Below are positions 35,071 through 44,481 of a stretch of 64,000 bases of DNA, piece after piece (the stretch's first letter is position 1; every line of letters begins with the position of its first letter). A model generated the notes under the pieces. It had not been told where the DNA came from. It did not search any database and was given only the letters and a program-made list of their open reading frames with translations. The DNA is from Brachybacterium vulturis. Its GTDB lineage: Bacteria; Actinomycetota; Actinomycetes; Actinomycetales; Dermabacteraceae. Location of the stretch: positions 1,550,001 through 1,614,000 of the forward strand of contig NZ_CP023563.1 in the NCBI RefSeq assembly GCF_002407185.1. The letters run 5' to 3'. The translations under genes were made by a program, and so were the position numbers.

Positions 35071-35775
35071 GTGATCCCAGCTTCTCGTGATGCCTCCGCA
35101 CCCACCGCTGCTCCTGCCGTCGATCCCGGCGGCCCGCCGCCCGCTGCGAGCCCGGACCCCGATCCCACGGCCGCCCGCTCCCGACTCGGTCTGCGCGAGA
35201 TCGTGCTGGTCGTCGTGCTCGGCGTGCTGTTCGGATTCCTGTACTGGGTGTTCGTGCAGGCCTGGAGCTGGCTGGCGATCGCGATGGGCCCCGCCGGCGA
35301 CGTCGCCCAGCACCTGATCTTCGGCTCCTGGCTGCTGGTGGCGCCGATCGCGATCGCCATCGTCCGCCGACCCGGCGTGGGCATCCTCGCCGAGATGCTC
35401 GCCGGGACCATCGAAGTGGTGTTCCTGGGCAGCCCCGTCGGGCCGCTGCTGGTGCTCTCGGCCGCGCTGCAGGGGCTCGGCAGCGAGCTGCCCTTCGCCC
35501 TGACCCGCTACCGCCGCTTCGGCTGGGGCGTGTTCGCCGCCTCGGGCGCGCTCGGCGCGGGCCTGGTGTTCTTCTGGTCCGCGTACCGGCTGGGCTGGTA
35601 CGGGCAGGACCTGCTCACGCTGCGGCTGGGCATGCAGGTGCTCTCCGGGATCGTCCTCGGCGGGCTGCTGGCCCGCGTGATCGTCCGTGCGCTGGAGCGC
35701 ACCGGGGTGCTGGCGAACTTCGCGATCGGTGCGTCGGCGCAGGCCGACGGGATCCCGCAGCGCCGTGTCCGCTGA
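35071..35775 (+). CDS. ykoE: ECF transporter substrate-binding (S) component, YkoE family
   Basis: 234-residue membrane protein that captures thiamine or its hydroxymethylpyrimidine precursor for an energy-coupling-factor importer. After a 40-residue Pro/Ala-rich N-terminus, five to six hydrophobic segments follow (IVLVVVLGVLFGFLYWVFVQAW, LIFGSWLLVAPIAIAIV, GPLLVLSAALQGLGSELPFAL, and two more). The GTG start is 8 nt after GGAAAGG, which lies in a riboswitch-linked hairpin. It overlaps the next gene by 11 bp. The riboswitch makes the thiamine-pathway role firm; which molecule is carried is not resolved. Confidence 0.9.
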   Translation: MIPASRDASAPTAAPAVDPGGPPPAASPDPDPTAARSRLGLREIVLVVVLGVLFGFLYWVFVQAWSWLAIAMGPAGDVAQHLIFGSWLLVAPIAIAIVRRPGVGILAEMLAGTIEVVFLGSPVGPLLVLSAALQGLGSELPFALTRYRRFGWGVFAASGALGAGLVFFWSAYRLGWYGQDLLTLRLGMQVLSGIVLGGLLARVIVRALERTGVLANFAIGASAQADGIPQRRVR

Positions 35776-38146
35776 GCGGGGAACGGTCCGGGACGCGTCG
35801 CGCCCGGTCGAGGCCGCCGCGTCCGCCGCGTCCGCCGCGCCCGCCGAGCTCGTCGTCGAGGCGAGGGACCTCGAGGTGGTGCTGCCCTCGGGCGCCGGCG
35901 TCGGCCCTTGGACCGGGACCCTGCGGGCCGGGGAGCAGGTGCTGCTGCTGGGACCCAGCGGCTGCGGCAAGTCCACGCTGCTGCGTGCGCTCGCCGGTGC
36001 GATCCCCGCCCACCAGCGGGGCCGGGTCACCGGGACGCTGCGGGTGGGCGACATCGATCCGATCGCCGGCGGCGTCCTCGCCACCTCCGCGGCCGTCGGA
36101 TTCCTCGGGCAGGATCCGGCCGACGGGGTCTGCCTGCCGCAGGTGGCCGACGACGTCGCGCTCCCGCTCGAGAGCCGCTGCCTCCCGCCTGCGCAGATCG
36201 GACAGCGCGTGCACCATGCTCTGGCCGAGGCCGGGATCGACGAGCTGAGCGAGCGCAGCGCCGCGACGCTGTCCGGCGGGCAGCTGCAACGGGCAGGGCT
36301 CGCCGCGGCCGTGGTGGGCCGGCCCCGCCTGCTGCTGCTGGACGAACCGACCGCGATGCTCGACGCCGACGGGGTGGCCGCGGTGCGCGAGGCCGTCACG
36401 GCCGCCGCCGGCGGCGAGGTCGCGGTGCTGCTGGTCGAGCACCGGCTCGACGACTGGGCGGGGGAGCGCGGGGTGGCGGGGCTGCCGCCGCGCACCATCG
36501 CGTTGGACGCCTCCGGACGGGTGCTCGCCGACGGGCCGACCGGGGACGTCCTCGCCCGTCACGGCGCCACCCTGCGTGAGGCCGGATGCTGGCTGCCGCG
36601 CGAGCTCGAGCAGCAGCTGGAGGGCGCGGCGGAGCCGGGTCCGGAGCGGGGGACGAGCCCCGCCCCGGGCCCGGCCCCGGGACCCGCGACGGAGCCGCTG
36701 CTGACCGTGCGGGGCGCGGATCTCGGCCCTCGGAGCCGTCCTGTCCTGACCGGGGTCGACCTCACCGTGCGCTCCGGGCAGCTGCTCGCCGTCGTCGGCC
36801 GCAACGGTGCCGGCAAGTCGACCCTGCTGGGGGCGCTGTCCCGGCTGGACCCGCCGCGTCGCGGTGAGGTGGAGGGGGCCGCGGCGGGCCTCGTGTTCCA
36901 GCGGCCCGAAGCCCAGTTCGTGGCCGACACCGTGGGTGGGGAGCTCGCGGCCTCCGGGGCGGAGACCGCACAGGTCGCGGCGATGCTCACCCGGCTCGGG
37001 CTCGACGAGCAGCGGGAGGCGAGCCCCTTCGCGCTCTCCGGCGGTCAGCAGCGTCGTCTCTCCCTCGGTGCGATGCTGCTCGCCGAGCGGCCGGTGCTGC
37101 TGGCGGACGAGCCCGGCTACGGCCTGGATCGGGCCGCCGCGGGCACCGTCCTCCAGCAGCTGCGGGAGGCGGCCGATGCCGGGCAGGGGGTGGTCATCGC
37201 CACCCATGACCTGCGCACCGTGGAAGCGGCCGATGCGGTGGCCGTGATCGCCGATGGCCGGCTGCACGGGCCGATGCCGCCCGCGGCCCTGCTGCAGGAC
37301 GAGGCGCTGCTGCAGCGCGCCGGGCTCGTCGCGGGAGGGCCGGCTGCGGACGAGCCGCCGGCCGCGGCGGAGCCCCCGCCGGCCGCGGACCCTGCCGCGA
37401 GGACCCGCCCCCGGGGATGGCTCGCCCGGCGCAATCCCACCGTGCTGCTGGCCCTGCTGACCGGGCTGAGCATCGTGTGCATCGCGCTGACCGAGCCGGC
37501 CCCGCTGCTGGTGCTGTACGCCCTGCTCGGCGTCGGCGTGATGGTCGGCTGCCGCCGCGGACCGCTCGCCCTGCTGCGTGCCCAGCTGCCCTTCGTGGTG
37601 TTCGCGAGCGGGATCTTCCTGGTCAACGTGGTCAGCCGTCCCGGGCACGAACCCTGGCCCGAGCTGCCGATCCGGATCACCGAGGAGGGGATCGTGCTGG
37701 GCGCGGCGCTGGCGCTGCGGGCGCTGGTGATCGGGCTCGGCGCCCTCACCGTCCTGTGGGCCACCGAGCCGCGGACCACGATGGTGAGCCTGCAGCAGCA
37801 TGCGCGCCTGCCCGCCCGGTTCGCCTACGCGCTGCTGGCCGGGCACCGGCTGCTGGAGGAGCTGCCGCGCCGGTGGGAGACGCTCACCCGCGCTCATCGG
37901 GTACGGCTGCCGCTGACCGCCGAGGGGACCGTGGCCCGGCTGCGGCCCCGTCACCTGCTGCGCTGCGCTTTCGGCCTGCTGGTCGATGCGGTGCGCAGCG
38001 CCGAGCGGATCGCCTTCGCGCTCGAGTCACGAGGCCTCGGCGAGGGGGAGCGGACCCTCTGGCGGCCGGTCCCGCTGGGTCGGGGGGATGCGCTGCTGGC
38101 GGGCGGGATCGCGGCGGTGGTCATCGCCGTACTGCTCCTGGTATGA
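35765..38146 (+). CDS. ykoD: ECF importer: duplicated ATPase (YkoD) fused to EcfT transmembrane subunit (YkoC)
   Basis: 793-residue fusion. Two ABC ATPase domains: first Walker A GPSGCGKST at about 62-70, LSGGQLQRAG, Walker B LLLLDEPTAMLD; second GRNGAGKST at about 345-353, LSGGQQRRLS and ADEPGYGLD. A Pro/Ala-rich linker (about 525-550) leads to an EcfT-like domain (about 555-793) with five hydrophobic segments and SLQQHARLPARFAYALLAGHRL coupling helix. In Bacillus these are separate YkoD and YkoC chains. The GTG at 35765 overlaps ykoE by 11 bp. A full importer is thus encoded by two genes under one TPP riboswitch. Confidence 0.9.
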   Translation: MSAERGTVRDASRPVEAAASAASAAPAELVVEARDLEVVLPSGAGVGPWTGTLRAGEQVLLLGPSGCGKSTLLRALAGAIPAHQRGRVTGTLRVGDIDPIAGGVLATSAAVGFLGQDPADGVCLPQVADDVALPLESRCLPPAQIGQRVHHALAEAGIDELSERSAATLSGGQLQRAGLAAAVVGRPRLLLLDEPTAMLDADGVAAVREAVTAAAGGEVAVLLVEHRLDDWAGERGVAGLPPRTIALDASGRVLADGPTGDVLARHGATLREAGCWLPRELEQQLEGAAEPGPERGTSPAPGPAPGPATEPLLTVRGADLGPRSRPVLTGVDLTVRSGQLLAVVGRNGAGKSTLLGALSRLDPPRRGEVEGAAAGLVFQRPEAQFVADTVGGELAASGAETAQVAAMLTRLGLDEQREASPFALSGGQQRRLSLGAMLLAERPVLLADEPGYGLDRAAAGTVLQQLREAADAGQGVVIATHDLRTVEAADAVAVIADGRLHGPMPPAALLQDEALLQRAGLVAGGPAADEPPAAAEPPPAADPAARTRPRGWLARRNPTVLLALLTGLSIVCIALTEPAPLLVLYALLGVGVMVGCRRGPLALLRAQLPFVVFASGIFLVNVVSRPGHEPWPELPIRITEEGIVLGAALALRALVIGLGALTVLWATEPRTTMVSLQQHARLPARFAYALLAGHRLLEELPRRWETLTRAHRVRLPLTAEGTVARLRPRHLLRCAFGLLVDAVRSAERIAFALESRGLGEGERTLWRPVPLGRGDALLAGGIAAVVIAVLLLV

Positions 38147-38148
38147 GG

Positions 38149-38190
38149 GGGCCACCGGGCGGAACGGCATCGCCGCCCGCCCGGTGGCCC
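38149..38190. terminator. Bidirectional terminator between ykoDC and purC
   Basis: A perfect 14-bp stem (38149-38162 with 38177-38190). The loop contains a second mini-stem CGGC-ATC-GCCG (38165-38175). It starts 3 nt after the plus-strand stop and ends 4 nt before the purC stop, so it can serve both convergent genes. Confidence 0.8.
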
Positions 38191-38193
38191 GGC

Positions 38194-39108
38194 TCAGAAG
38201 TCCTGGCCGGTGAGACGCTCGTACGCCTCGACGTAGCGCTGCCGGGTCTGGGCGACCACCTCGGCCGGCAGCGCGGGCGGTGCGTCGGTGGAGCCCTTGG
38301 ACCAGCCGGAGGCCGGGGAGGTCAGCCAGTCCCGCACGAACTGCTTGTCCAGGCTGGGCGGGGTGCGACCCGGGGTGAAGGTCTCCGCGGACCAGAACCG
38401 GCTGGAGTCCGGGGTGAGCAGCTCGTCGCCGAGCATCAGGGTGCCGTCGATCCGGGAGTGGCCGAACTCGAGCTTGGTATCGGCGAGGATGATGCCCCGC
38501 TCATCGGCGATCCGCCGGGCCCGCTCGAACACCGCCAGGGTGAGGGACTCCAGCTGCTCGGTGAGACCCTCGCCCAGCAGCTCCCGGGCCTGGGCGACGG
38601 TGATGTTCTCGTCGTGCTCCCCGGGCGCGGCCTTCGTCGAGGGCGTGAAGATCGCAGGCTCCAGGCGGGAGGCCTCGGCCAGCCCGCTCGGCAGCACGTG
38701 ACCGCCCACCGAGCCGCCGGCACGGTAGTCGGCCAGGCCCGAGCCGGTCAGGTGGCCGCGGGCGATGCACTCCAGCTCCACCATGTCCAGGCCGCGGCAG
38801 CGCACCGCGCGACCGGCCACGGCGCCGGGGACGTCGGTCCCGGAGAGCACATGATGGGGGACGATCTCCGCCAGCTGCTCGAACCAGAACAGGCTGATCC
38901 CGGTGAGCAGCCGGCCCTTGTCGGGGATGCCGGGCTGGAGGGAATGGTCATAGGCGCTGATGCGGTCGGTGGCGACCACCAGCACCTCCTCGGCGGCCGA
39001 GGGCTCCACGCCGGTGGGGACGTACAGCTCACGGACCTTGCCGGAGACGATGTGGTCCCAGCCCTCCAGCTGTGGGGCCTCGATCAGGGGCGTCGTGGTG
39101 GTGCTCAT
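38194..39108 (-). CDS. purC: Phosphoribosylaminoimidazole-succinocarboxamide synthase
   Basis: 304-residue SAICAR synthase, joining CAIR and Asp with ATP. Motifs: GKVRELY (nucleotide-binding), VVATDRISAYDHSLQPGIPDKG, ARGHLTGSGLADY and LADTKLEFG. The length is that of the longer eukaryote/actinobacterial class. GGAGGAGA precedes the ATG, and the start overlaps the purD stop by 4 bp (ATGA), so purD-purC is one unit. Confidence 0.97.
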   Translation of the reverse strand: MSTTTTPLIEAPQLEGWDHIVSGKVRELYVPTGVEPSAAEEVLVVATDRISAYDHSLQPGIPDKGRLLTGISLFWFEQLAEIVPHHVLSGTDVPGAVAGRAVRCRGLDMVELECIARGHLTGSGLADYRAGGSVGGHVLPSGLAEASRLEPAIFTPSTKAAPGEHDENITVAQARELLGEGLTEQLESLTLAVFERARRIADERGIILADTKLEFGHSRIDGTLMLGDELLTPDSSRFWSAETFTPGRTPPSLDKQFVRDWLTSPASGWSKGSTDAPPALPAEVVAQTRQRYVEAYERLTGQDF

Positions 39109-40406
39109 GCGGTCTCCTCCGACGCCCCGGGGGCGGTAAGCGCAGCAGCCGCGGCGCGGCGGGCGATATCGGTGCGGTGGTGGCTGCCCTCGAGGACGAT
39201 CTCCTCGGTCGCCGCGAGCGCTCGCGCCCGGGCCTGTTCGAGGTCGGCGCCGGTGGCGACCACCGACAGCACCCGGCCGCCAGCGCTGACCAGGGCGTCG
39301 TCCGCGGCGGCGGTGCCGGCGTGGATGACGTGCGCGCCGCGGGCCTCGCAGGCCTCGATCCCGGTGATCGGGTCCCCGGAGCGGGTGGCGGCCGGGTAAC
39401 CGGCCGAGGCGACGACCACGGCGACCGCGGCGTCCTCGCTCCAGCTCAGCTCCACGTCCTCGGTGAGCTCGCCGCGGGCGGCGGCCAGCAGCAGCGGGGC
39501 GAACGGCGAGGTGAGCCGCTCGAGCACCACCTGGGTCTCGGGGTCGCCGAAGCGGGCGTTGAACTCCACCACCCGCATCCCGCGCGAGGTGAGCGCGAGG
39601 CCGCAGTACAGGACGCCGGTGAAGGGGATGCCGCGGGCGGCGAGCTCCGCGATCGTCGGGCGGGCCACCGTCTCCAGCACCTCCTCGGTCAGGCCCGCCG
39701 GTGCCCAGGGGAGGGGGGAGTAGGCGCCCATCCCGCCGGTGTTGGGTCCCTCGTCCTCGTCCAGCGCGCGCTTGAAGTCCTGCGCGGGGGCCAGCGGGAC
39801 CACGCGGGTGCCGTCGCTGACACAGAACAGGGAGACCTCGGGACCGTCGAGGTACTCCTCGAGCACCACCTGGCCGCCAGCGGTCAGCACCGCCTCGGCA
39901 TGGACGATCGCGGCCGCACGGTCCTCGGTGACCACCACGCCCTTGCCGGCGGCGAGCCCGTCGGCCTTGACCACGAAGGGCACATCGCCCAGGGGGTTGA
40001 CCCGGTCCAGTCCGGCCTCGAGCTGCTCGAGCCCGGTGACGGTGACCGAGGCGGCGGTGGGGACCCCGGCTGCGGCCATGATCTCCTTCGCCCAGGACTT
40101 GGAGCCCTCGAGCACCGCGGCCGCGGCCGACGGGCCGAACACCGTCAGACCGGCCTCCCGCAGACGGTCGGCGGCCCCCGCCACCAGCGGTGCTTCGGGG
40201 CCGATCACCACCAGATCGGGCTGCAGCTCGCGGGCCAGGCGCACCTGGGCATCGAGATCGCTGGTGGCGGTGTCGTGGCAGGTCGCGAGCTGCGCGATGC
40301 CGGGGTTGCCGGGCGCGGCGTGCAGCTCAGGGGCGGGATGGTCTGCGGCGAGACGCCGGATGATCGCGTGTTCGCGACCTCCGGAGCCGATGACGAGGAT
40401 CTTCAC
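39105..40406 (-). CDS. purD: Phosphoribosylamine-glycine ligase
   Basis: 433-residue GAR synthetase with an ATP-grasp fold. [14 protein letters not shown] is the canonical start, [16 protein letters not shown] is the ATP-grasp loop, [22 protein letters not shown] and [16 protein letters not shown] are signatures. The GTG at 40406 is fixed by this start; the longer upstream frame is not conserved. TACGCT on this strand (40419-40414) lies 7 nt before it, consistent with a leaderless transcript. Followed by purC. Confidence 0.97.
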   Translation of the reverse strand: MKILVIGSGGREHAIIRRLAADHPAPELHAAPGNPGIAQLATCHDTATSDLDAQVRLARELQPDLVVIGPEAPLVAGAADRLREAGLTVFGPSAAAAVLEGSKSWAKEIMAAAGVPTAASVTVTGLEQLEAGLDRVNPLGDVPFVVKADGLAAGKGVVVTEDRAAAIVHAEAVLTAGGQVVLEEYLDGPEVSLFCVSDGTRVVPLAPAQDFKRALDEDEGPNTGGMGAYSPLPWAPAGLTEEVLETVARPTIAELAARGIPFTGVLYCGLALTSRGMRVVEFNARFGDPETQVVLERLTSPFAPLLLAAARGELTEDVELSWSEDAAVAVVVASAGYPAATRSGDPITGIEACEARGAHVIHAGTAAADDALVSAGGRVLSVVATGADLEQARARALAATEEIVLEGSHHRTDIARRAAAAALTAPGASEETA

Positions 40407-40545
40407 GCGGCTCAGCGTACCCAGCAGACCTCCGGCGCCGAAGACCTGCCCGTACTGCGGAGACGGCGGAGCCGGAGGAGCGGCCTGCGGGCTCGCGTCG
40501 GCGCTCGAGGGGACGTTCCGCTCCCGCGCCGTTACGATCGCTCCC

Positions 40546-41505
40546 ATGCCCGTCGACCTCCCGCACGTGTCCGCGCCCGCACCGGCTCCCGCTGCCCGCG
40601 ACCGCGTCACCACCCGCGTGCGACTGGACCTCTCCTACGACGGCACCGACTTCCATGGCTGGGCCGCCCAGCCCGGACAGCGCACCGTCCAGGGCGAGCT
40701 GGAGAAGGCGCTGGGCAGGATCGCCCGGGTCCCCGCCCGAGTCACGGTCGCCGGCCGCACCGATACCGGGGTGCATGCCCGCGGACAGGTCTGCCACCTG
40801 GACCTGCCCGATGCCGTGCTCGCCACCCTTCCCGGACGCTCGGACCGCACCCCCGCCGAGGCGCTCGTGACCCGGCTCGCCGGGGTGCTGCCGGGGGACG
40901 TGGTGGTCCACGTGGCCCGCGAGGTCACGGAGGACTTCGACGCCCGCTTCGGTGCGCAGTGGCGCCGCTACCGGTATCGGATCTCCGACGGCCCCGCCGC
41001 CCACGATCCGCTGCGCCGGGACGTGCTGCGCCACCGTCGGCCCTTGAACGTCGCCGCGATGTCGAGGGCGTCCGCCGCGCTGGTGGGCGAGCACGACTTC
41101 CTCTCCTTCTGCAAGCCGCGGGTGGGTGCGACCACGATCCGTGAGCTGCGGGAGCTGCGCTGGGAGCGTCCCGGGGAGGGCCGGGCCGACGAGGGCCTGA
41201 TCGTCGCGACCGTCGTCGCCGATGCGTTCTGCCACCACATGGTCCGCTCCCTGGTGGGGGCACTGATCGGGGTGGGGGAGGGCCGCCGGGACGAGGACTG
41301 GCCCGCGCAGGTGCTCGCCGCCCGCACCCGGGTCTCCCCGACCCGGGACGGCGCCGGCTCCGCACCGCTGTGCCCGCCGCAGGGCCTCACCCTGGACCAT
41401 GTCGCCTACCCGCCGGACGAGGAGCTCGCCGCCTGGGCCGCGCGCACCCGCACCCTGCGCCAGCCGCTGTCGATGGACCAGCCGGAGTCCGCGGAGTCCG
41501 ACTGA
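40546..41505 (+). CDS. truA: tRNA pseudouridine(38-40) synthase TruA
   Basis: 319-residue enzyme that makes pseudouridine at tRNA positions 38-40. The catalytic Asp73 is in [42 protein letters not shown] starts the fold after a 24-residue Ala/Pro-rich leader. [19 protein letters not shown] is the C-terminal signature. TACGAT (40533-40538) is 7 nt before the ATG and no Shine-Dalgarno sequence is present. Here truA precedes rplM-rpsI rather than following rplQ. Confidence 0.95.
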   Translation: MPVDLPHVSAPAPAPAARDRVTTRVRLDLSYDGTDFHGWAAQPGQRTVQGELEKALGRIARVPARVTVAGRTDTGVHARGQVCHLDLPDAVLATLPGRSDRTPAEALVTRLAGVLPGDVVVHVAREVTEDFDARFGAQWRRYRYRISDGPAAHDPLRRDVLRHRRPLNVAAMSRASAALVGEHDFLSFCKPRVGATTIRELRELRWERPGEGRADEGLIVATVVADAFCHHMVRSLVGALIGVGEGRRDEDWPAQVLAARTRVSPTRDGAGSAPLCPPQGLTLDHVAYPPDEELAAWAARTRTLRQPLSMDQPESAESD

Positions 41506-41523
41506 GCCCGGCCGGAGGCTGCA

Positions 41524-41533
41524 GGGGGGGGGG
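41524..41533 (+). repeat. Run of ten G
   Basis: An uninterrupted G10 homopolymer 18 bp after truA and 38 bp before the rplM promoter -35. It is the longest mononucleotide run I noticed. It is intergenic, so a length change would not shift a frame, but it could alter truA 3' structure or be a sequencing artefact. Confidence 0.7.
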
Positions 41534-41570
41534 ACCGGGCGCAGATCACACTGCGAACAGCCGCTTCGCG

Positions 41571-41600
41571 TTGACGCTCCACTCAGGGGCCCCGTAGGAT
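41571..41600 (+). promoter_or_regulatory. Sigma-70-type promoter of rplM-rpsI
   Basis: TTGACG (41571-41576) and TAGGAT (41595-41600) with an 18-nt spacer. The predicted transcript would have a leader of roughly 225 nt before rplM, with no protein-coding frame that I recognise, so the leader may carry regulation of the L13-S9 unit. Confidence 0.7.
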
Positions 41601-41831
41601 GAGCGGTCGTTGTGCCTCGATGTGTGCCCGACTCCGCTGCCGTTCCTCACGGTCCGGCACGATGGGGGATCTCACCCACATCCAGGACCGTCGTCGCGTC
41701 GTGAGCGGAACGGTCCGGGTCCAACCATAGGGGCCATGCTTTTACCCGAAGGAAGCGTGCCCACGGTCCATCGAACCGTGCCTGGTCGGCGTCCCGCCGC
41801 CCGGGCACCACGACGAGAGAAGAAGGCACGA

Positions 41832-42275
41832 GTGCGTACGTTCACCCCGAAGCCCGGCGATGTCGAGCGTTCCTGGTACGTCATTGACGCAGACGATGTC
41901 GTCCTCGGCCGGCTCGCTTCCCAGGCTGCCCAGCTCCTGCGGGGAAAGCACAAGCCGGTCTTCGCACCCCATGTGGATGCAGGCGACTTCGTGATCATCA
42001 TCAACGCTGACAAGGTCGCGCTGACCGGAAACAAGCGGGAGGCGAAGCTCGCCTACCGCCACTCCGGCTACCCCGGCGGCCTCCGCGGCACCCCCTACTC
42101 CGAGCTGCTCGAGAAGAACCCCGAGCGCGCCGTGGAGAAGGCCATTCGCGGCATGCTCCCCAAGAACAAGCTCGCTGATCAGCAGATCAAGAAGCTGAAG
42201 ATCTACTCGGGCTCCGAGCACCCGCACGCCGCTCAGCAGCCCGTTCCGTTCACCATCGATCAGGTGGCGCAGTAA
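41832..42275 (+). CDS. rplM: 50S ribosomal protein L13
   Basis: 147-residue L13, an early-assembly 23S rRNA-binding protein. Motifs: [46 protein letters not shown] and [23 protein letters not shown] 41832 follows AGAAGG (41821-41826) by 5 nt; longer frames upstream are unconserved. rpsI follows after 50 bp, the usual pair. Confidence 0.97.
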   Translation: MRTFTPKPGDVERSWYVIDADDVVLGRLASQAAQLLRGKHKPVFAPHVDAGDFVIIINADKVALTGNKREAKLAYRHSGYPGGLRGTPYSELLEKNPERAVEKAIRGMLPKNKLADQQIKKLKIYSGSEHPHAAQQPVPFTIDQVAQ

Positions 42276-42325
42276 GCGGGTGCCCCGCCACTCCGCCCTG
42301 CCGCACGGAAGAACCAAGGAGAACC

Positions 42326-42835
42326 GTGACTGAGACCACCCCCGAAACCACCGAGGTCCTCGAGGACGTGACCGAAGAGTCGGCACCCTCGAACTTCACC
42401 ACCGAGTCGACCGGCGAAGCCGCCGTCGGCGCCGGCCAGTCCGCGATCGCACCGGGCTACGGCACCGGTCGTCGCAAGCGCGCGATCGCTCGCGTGCGCC
42501 TGATCCCCGGCTCCGGCCAGTGGACCCTGAACGAGCGCAGCCTCGAGGACTTCTTCCCGAACAAGCTGCACCAGCAGGAGATCAACGATCCGTTCACGGC
42601 TCTCGACCTCCAGGGCCGCTTCGACGTGATCGTCCGTGTCCACGGCGGCGGCCCGTCCGGTCAGGCCGGGGCCGTGCGCCTCGGTGTGGCCCGCGCGCTG
42701 AACCAGATCGACGAGGAGACCAACCGCGCGACCCTCAAGAAGGCAGGCTTCCTGCGCCGCGATGATCGCATCATCGAGCGCAAGAAGGCCGGTCTGAAGA
42801 AGGCCCGCAAGGCGCCTCAGTACTCCAAGCGCTGA
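42326..42835 (+). CDS. rpsI: 30S ribosomal protein S9
   Basis: 169-residue S9. Residues about 1-45 are an acidic Thr/Glu-rich extension seen in actinobacteria; the conserved core begins [16 protein letters not shown] and ends [12 protein letters not shown], whose last residues contact the P-site tRNA. GTG start with AAGGAG upstream. The unit ends at the hairpin 42878-42909. Confidence 0.97.
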   Translation: MTETTPETTEVLEDVTEESAPSNFTTESTGEAAVGAGQSAIAPGYGTGRRKRAIARVRLIPGSGQWTLNERSLEDFFPNKLHQQEINDPFTALDLQGRFDVIVRVHGGGPSGQAGAVRLGVARALNQIDEETNRATLKKAGFLRRDDRIIERKKAGLKKARKAPQYSKR

Positions 42836-42877
42836 TCGGCCGCGGGGCACTGCTCCGCACCGCTCACGCAGTACGCG

Positions 42878-42909
42878 CGATGCCCTCGACCTCCGGGTCG
42901 GGGGCATCG
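42878..42909 (+). terminator. Terminator after rpsI
   Basis: Stem of 8 bp (42878-42885 with 42902-42909), one T-G pair, and 5 bp more (42887-42891 with 42896-42900) closed by a TCCG tetraloop. It lies 42 nt after the rpsI stop. No T-run. Confidence 0.75.
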
Positions 42910-43094
42910 TCGTGTGCGGGGCAGAAGTTCCCGCGCCGCCTGCGCCGCCTGCGCCGGCTCGACCCGGCTGCGCCACGGCCGGGCGGCGGAAGGTCGAGTA
43001 CTGGCGTCTGCGCGAGGAGTACGGCGATATCGGCATACAGGTCGCTGTGGCGACATCTCCCGACCGCCGGCACTGCCGTGGCCACGGTTCTGGG

Positions 43095-43123
43095 TTCGAC
43101 GGAGCCGGTTCCGGCGCTAGTCT
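43095..43123 (+). promoter_or_regulatory. Promoter for a leaderless CoA-transferase mRNA
   Basis: TTCGAC (43095-43100), 17-nt spacer, TAGTCT (43118-43123). The ATG at 43130 is only 6 nt beyond the -10, so the transcript start would coincide with the start codon. This is the clearest example of the leaderless pattern in this window. Confidence 0.6.
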
Positions 43124-43129
43124 CGACGC

Positions 43130-44410
43130 ATGTCCCTCTTGAGGAGTCGCTGGTGGGGTGGGCCGCTCGATGTCGAGCAGCTCGCCCGCATCGCGGTGCA
43201 TCGCGTGCGTGACGCCGCCGCTGAGCTCGCCGCCGCCCGTGAGCTGGAGGTGAGCGTGGAGACCACGGACGCTCTGATCGCTGCATCGTTCGCCGCGATC
43301 GAGAATCTGCGCGTCGATGGACGCGCCCCGCAGCCGTGGGGTGAGTTCTCCGGGTTCGTCGCGGCGCGTGACGGCTGGGTGCGTCTGCACGGGAACTACC
43401 CCCACCACACCGCAGTGCTCCGCGAGGTGCTGGGCGTGGATGACCGGGAGGGGCTCGAGCGCGAGATCGGACGGCGCGACGCGGCGGAGGTCGAGGCACG
43501 GGTCTTCACCGCCGGCGGGATCGCCGTCGCCGTGCGCACCGAGGAACAGTGGCTCGCGCACCCGCACGCGGTGGCCGCGGCGGAGGAGCCCTGGTCGCGG
43601 GTCGAGGACCATGGTGGGCGATCGGCGCTGAGCGCTGTCGGCCGCGCAGGCGGGGACGCAGAAAGCGGTCCGCTGCCGCTGGTCGGTGTGCGCGTGCTGG
43701 ATCTGACCCGGGTGATCGCGGGCCCCACCTGCACGCAGCTGCTCGCCTGCCTGGGCGCCGACGTGCTGCGCATCGATCCGCCCCACCGGCCTGAGATCCT
43801 CGACCAGCATCTCTCCACCGGGATGGGCAAGCGCTCAGTGGTGCTGGACCTGCGGCGACGTGAAGACGCGGACCGGGTGCGCGCCCTGGCCGGGCAGGCG
43901 GACGTGATCCTGGACGGCTACCGTCCCGGGGCTCTCGAACGACTCGGGTGCGGGATCACGGACCTCGAGCAGCTCGCTTCGCAGGCAGTGATCGTCTCGC
44001 TCTCCGCCTGGGGCGAGCACGGCCCGTGGGGGCGGCGTGCGGGCTTCGACTCGATCGTGCAGGCCGCCACGGGGATCGCGGTGCGCTGCGGCACCGAGGA
44101 GCGCCCCGGTGCGCTCCCGGTGCAGGCCCTCGATCACGCCACCGGCCACCTCCTGGCCGCGCACATCCTCGAAGCGCTCGCCCGCGGCCGTGCGGTCACG
44201 GTGCGGGCGAATCTGCTCGGGGCGGCGCGGACGCTGCTGGATCTGCCGGCGCGGACGGGGGAGCTCGCGGCGCTCGAGGTCCCGCGACGTCGTGTGGCCT
44301 CCGAGGCCGGGGTGCTCGAGGCCGTCCCGCCGCCGCTCACCCTGGACGGCCGCACCCTGGCGCAGGATGTCGGGCGGTACGGTGCGGGGCGCGCGGAGTG
44401 GCTAGCCTGA
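43130..44410 (+). CDS. CoA transferase, CaiB/BaiF (family III), atypical
   Basis: 426-residue protein. The C-terminal half is a recognisable family III CoA-transferase: PLPLVGVRVLDLTRVIAGPTCTQLLACLGADVLRID, GKRSVVLDLRRREDADRVRALAGQADVILDGYRPGAL, then AGFDSIVQAATGIA with the expected Asp. The order is odd: the segment that normally begins the protein starts only at residue about 183, after an N-terminal domain (LDVEQLARIAVHRVRDAAAEL... GWVRLHGNYPHHTAVLREVLG) that looks like the C-terminal part of a related subunit. It may be a circularly rearranged or fused form. The transferred acid is unknown. Confidence 0.8.
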   Translation: MSLLRSRWWGGPLDVEQLARIAVHRVRDAAAELAAARELEVSVETTDALIAASFAAIENLRVDGRAPQPWGEFSGFVAARDGWVRLHGNYPHHTAVLREVLGVDDREGLEREIGRRDAAEVEARVFTAGGIAVAVRTEEQWLAHPHAVAAAEEPWSRVEDHGGRSALSAVGRAGGDAESGPLPLVGVRVLDLTRVIAGPTCTQLLACLGADVLRIDPPHRPEILDQHLSTGMGKRSVVLDLRRREDADRVRALAGQADVILDGYRPGALERLGCGITDLEQLASQAVIVSLSAWGEHGPWGRRAGFDSIVQAATGIAVRCGTEERPGALPVQALDHATGHLLAAHILEALARGRAVTVRANLLGAARTLLDLPARTGELAALEVPRRRVASEAGVLEAVPPPLTLDGRTLAQDVGRYGAGRAEWLA

Positions 44411-44481
44411 GGGGAGCTCAGAGCCGCTGGCGGCCGTGCAGGGCCAGAGAGCTGACGATCGCCGCGCAGGGCGGAGTGCCG

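Noticed and set aside
35687..35764. Longer start for the ykoD-ykoC fusion at ATG 35687
   Set aside because: It would overlap ykoE by 89 bp and add unconserved residues; GTG 35765 gives the usual short overlap.
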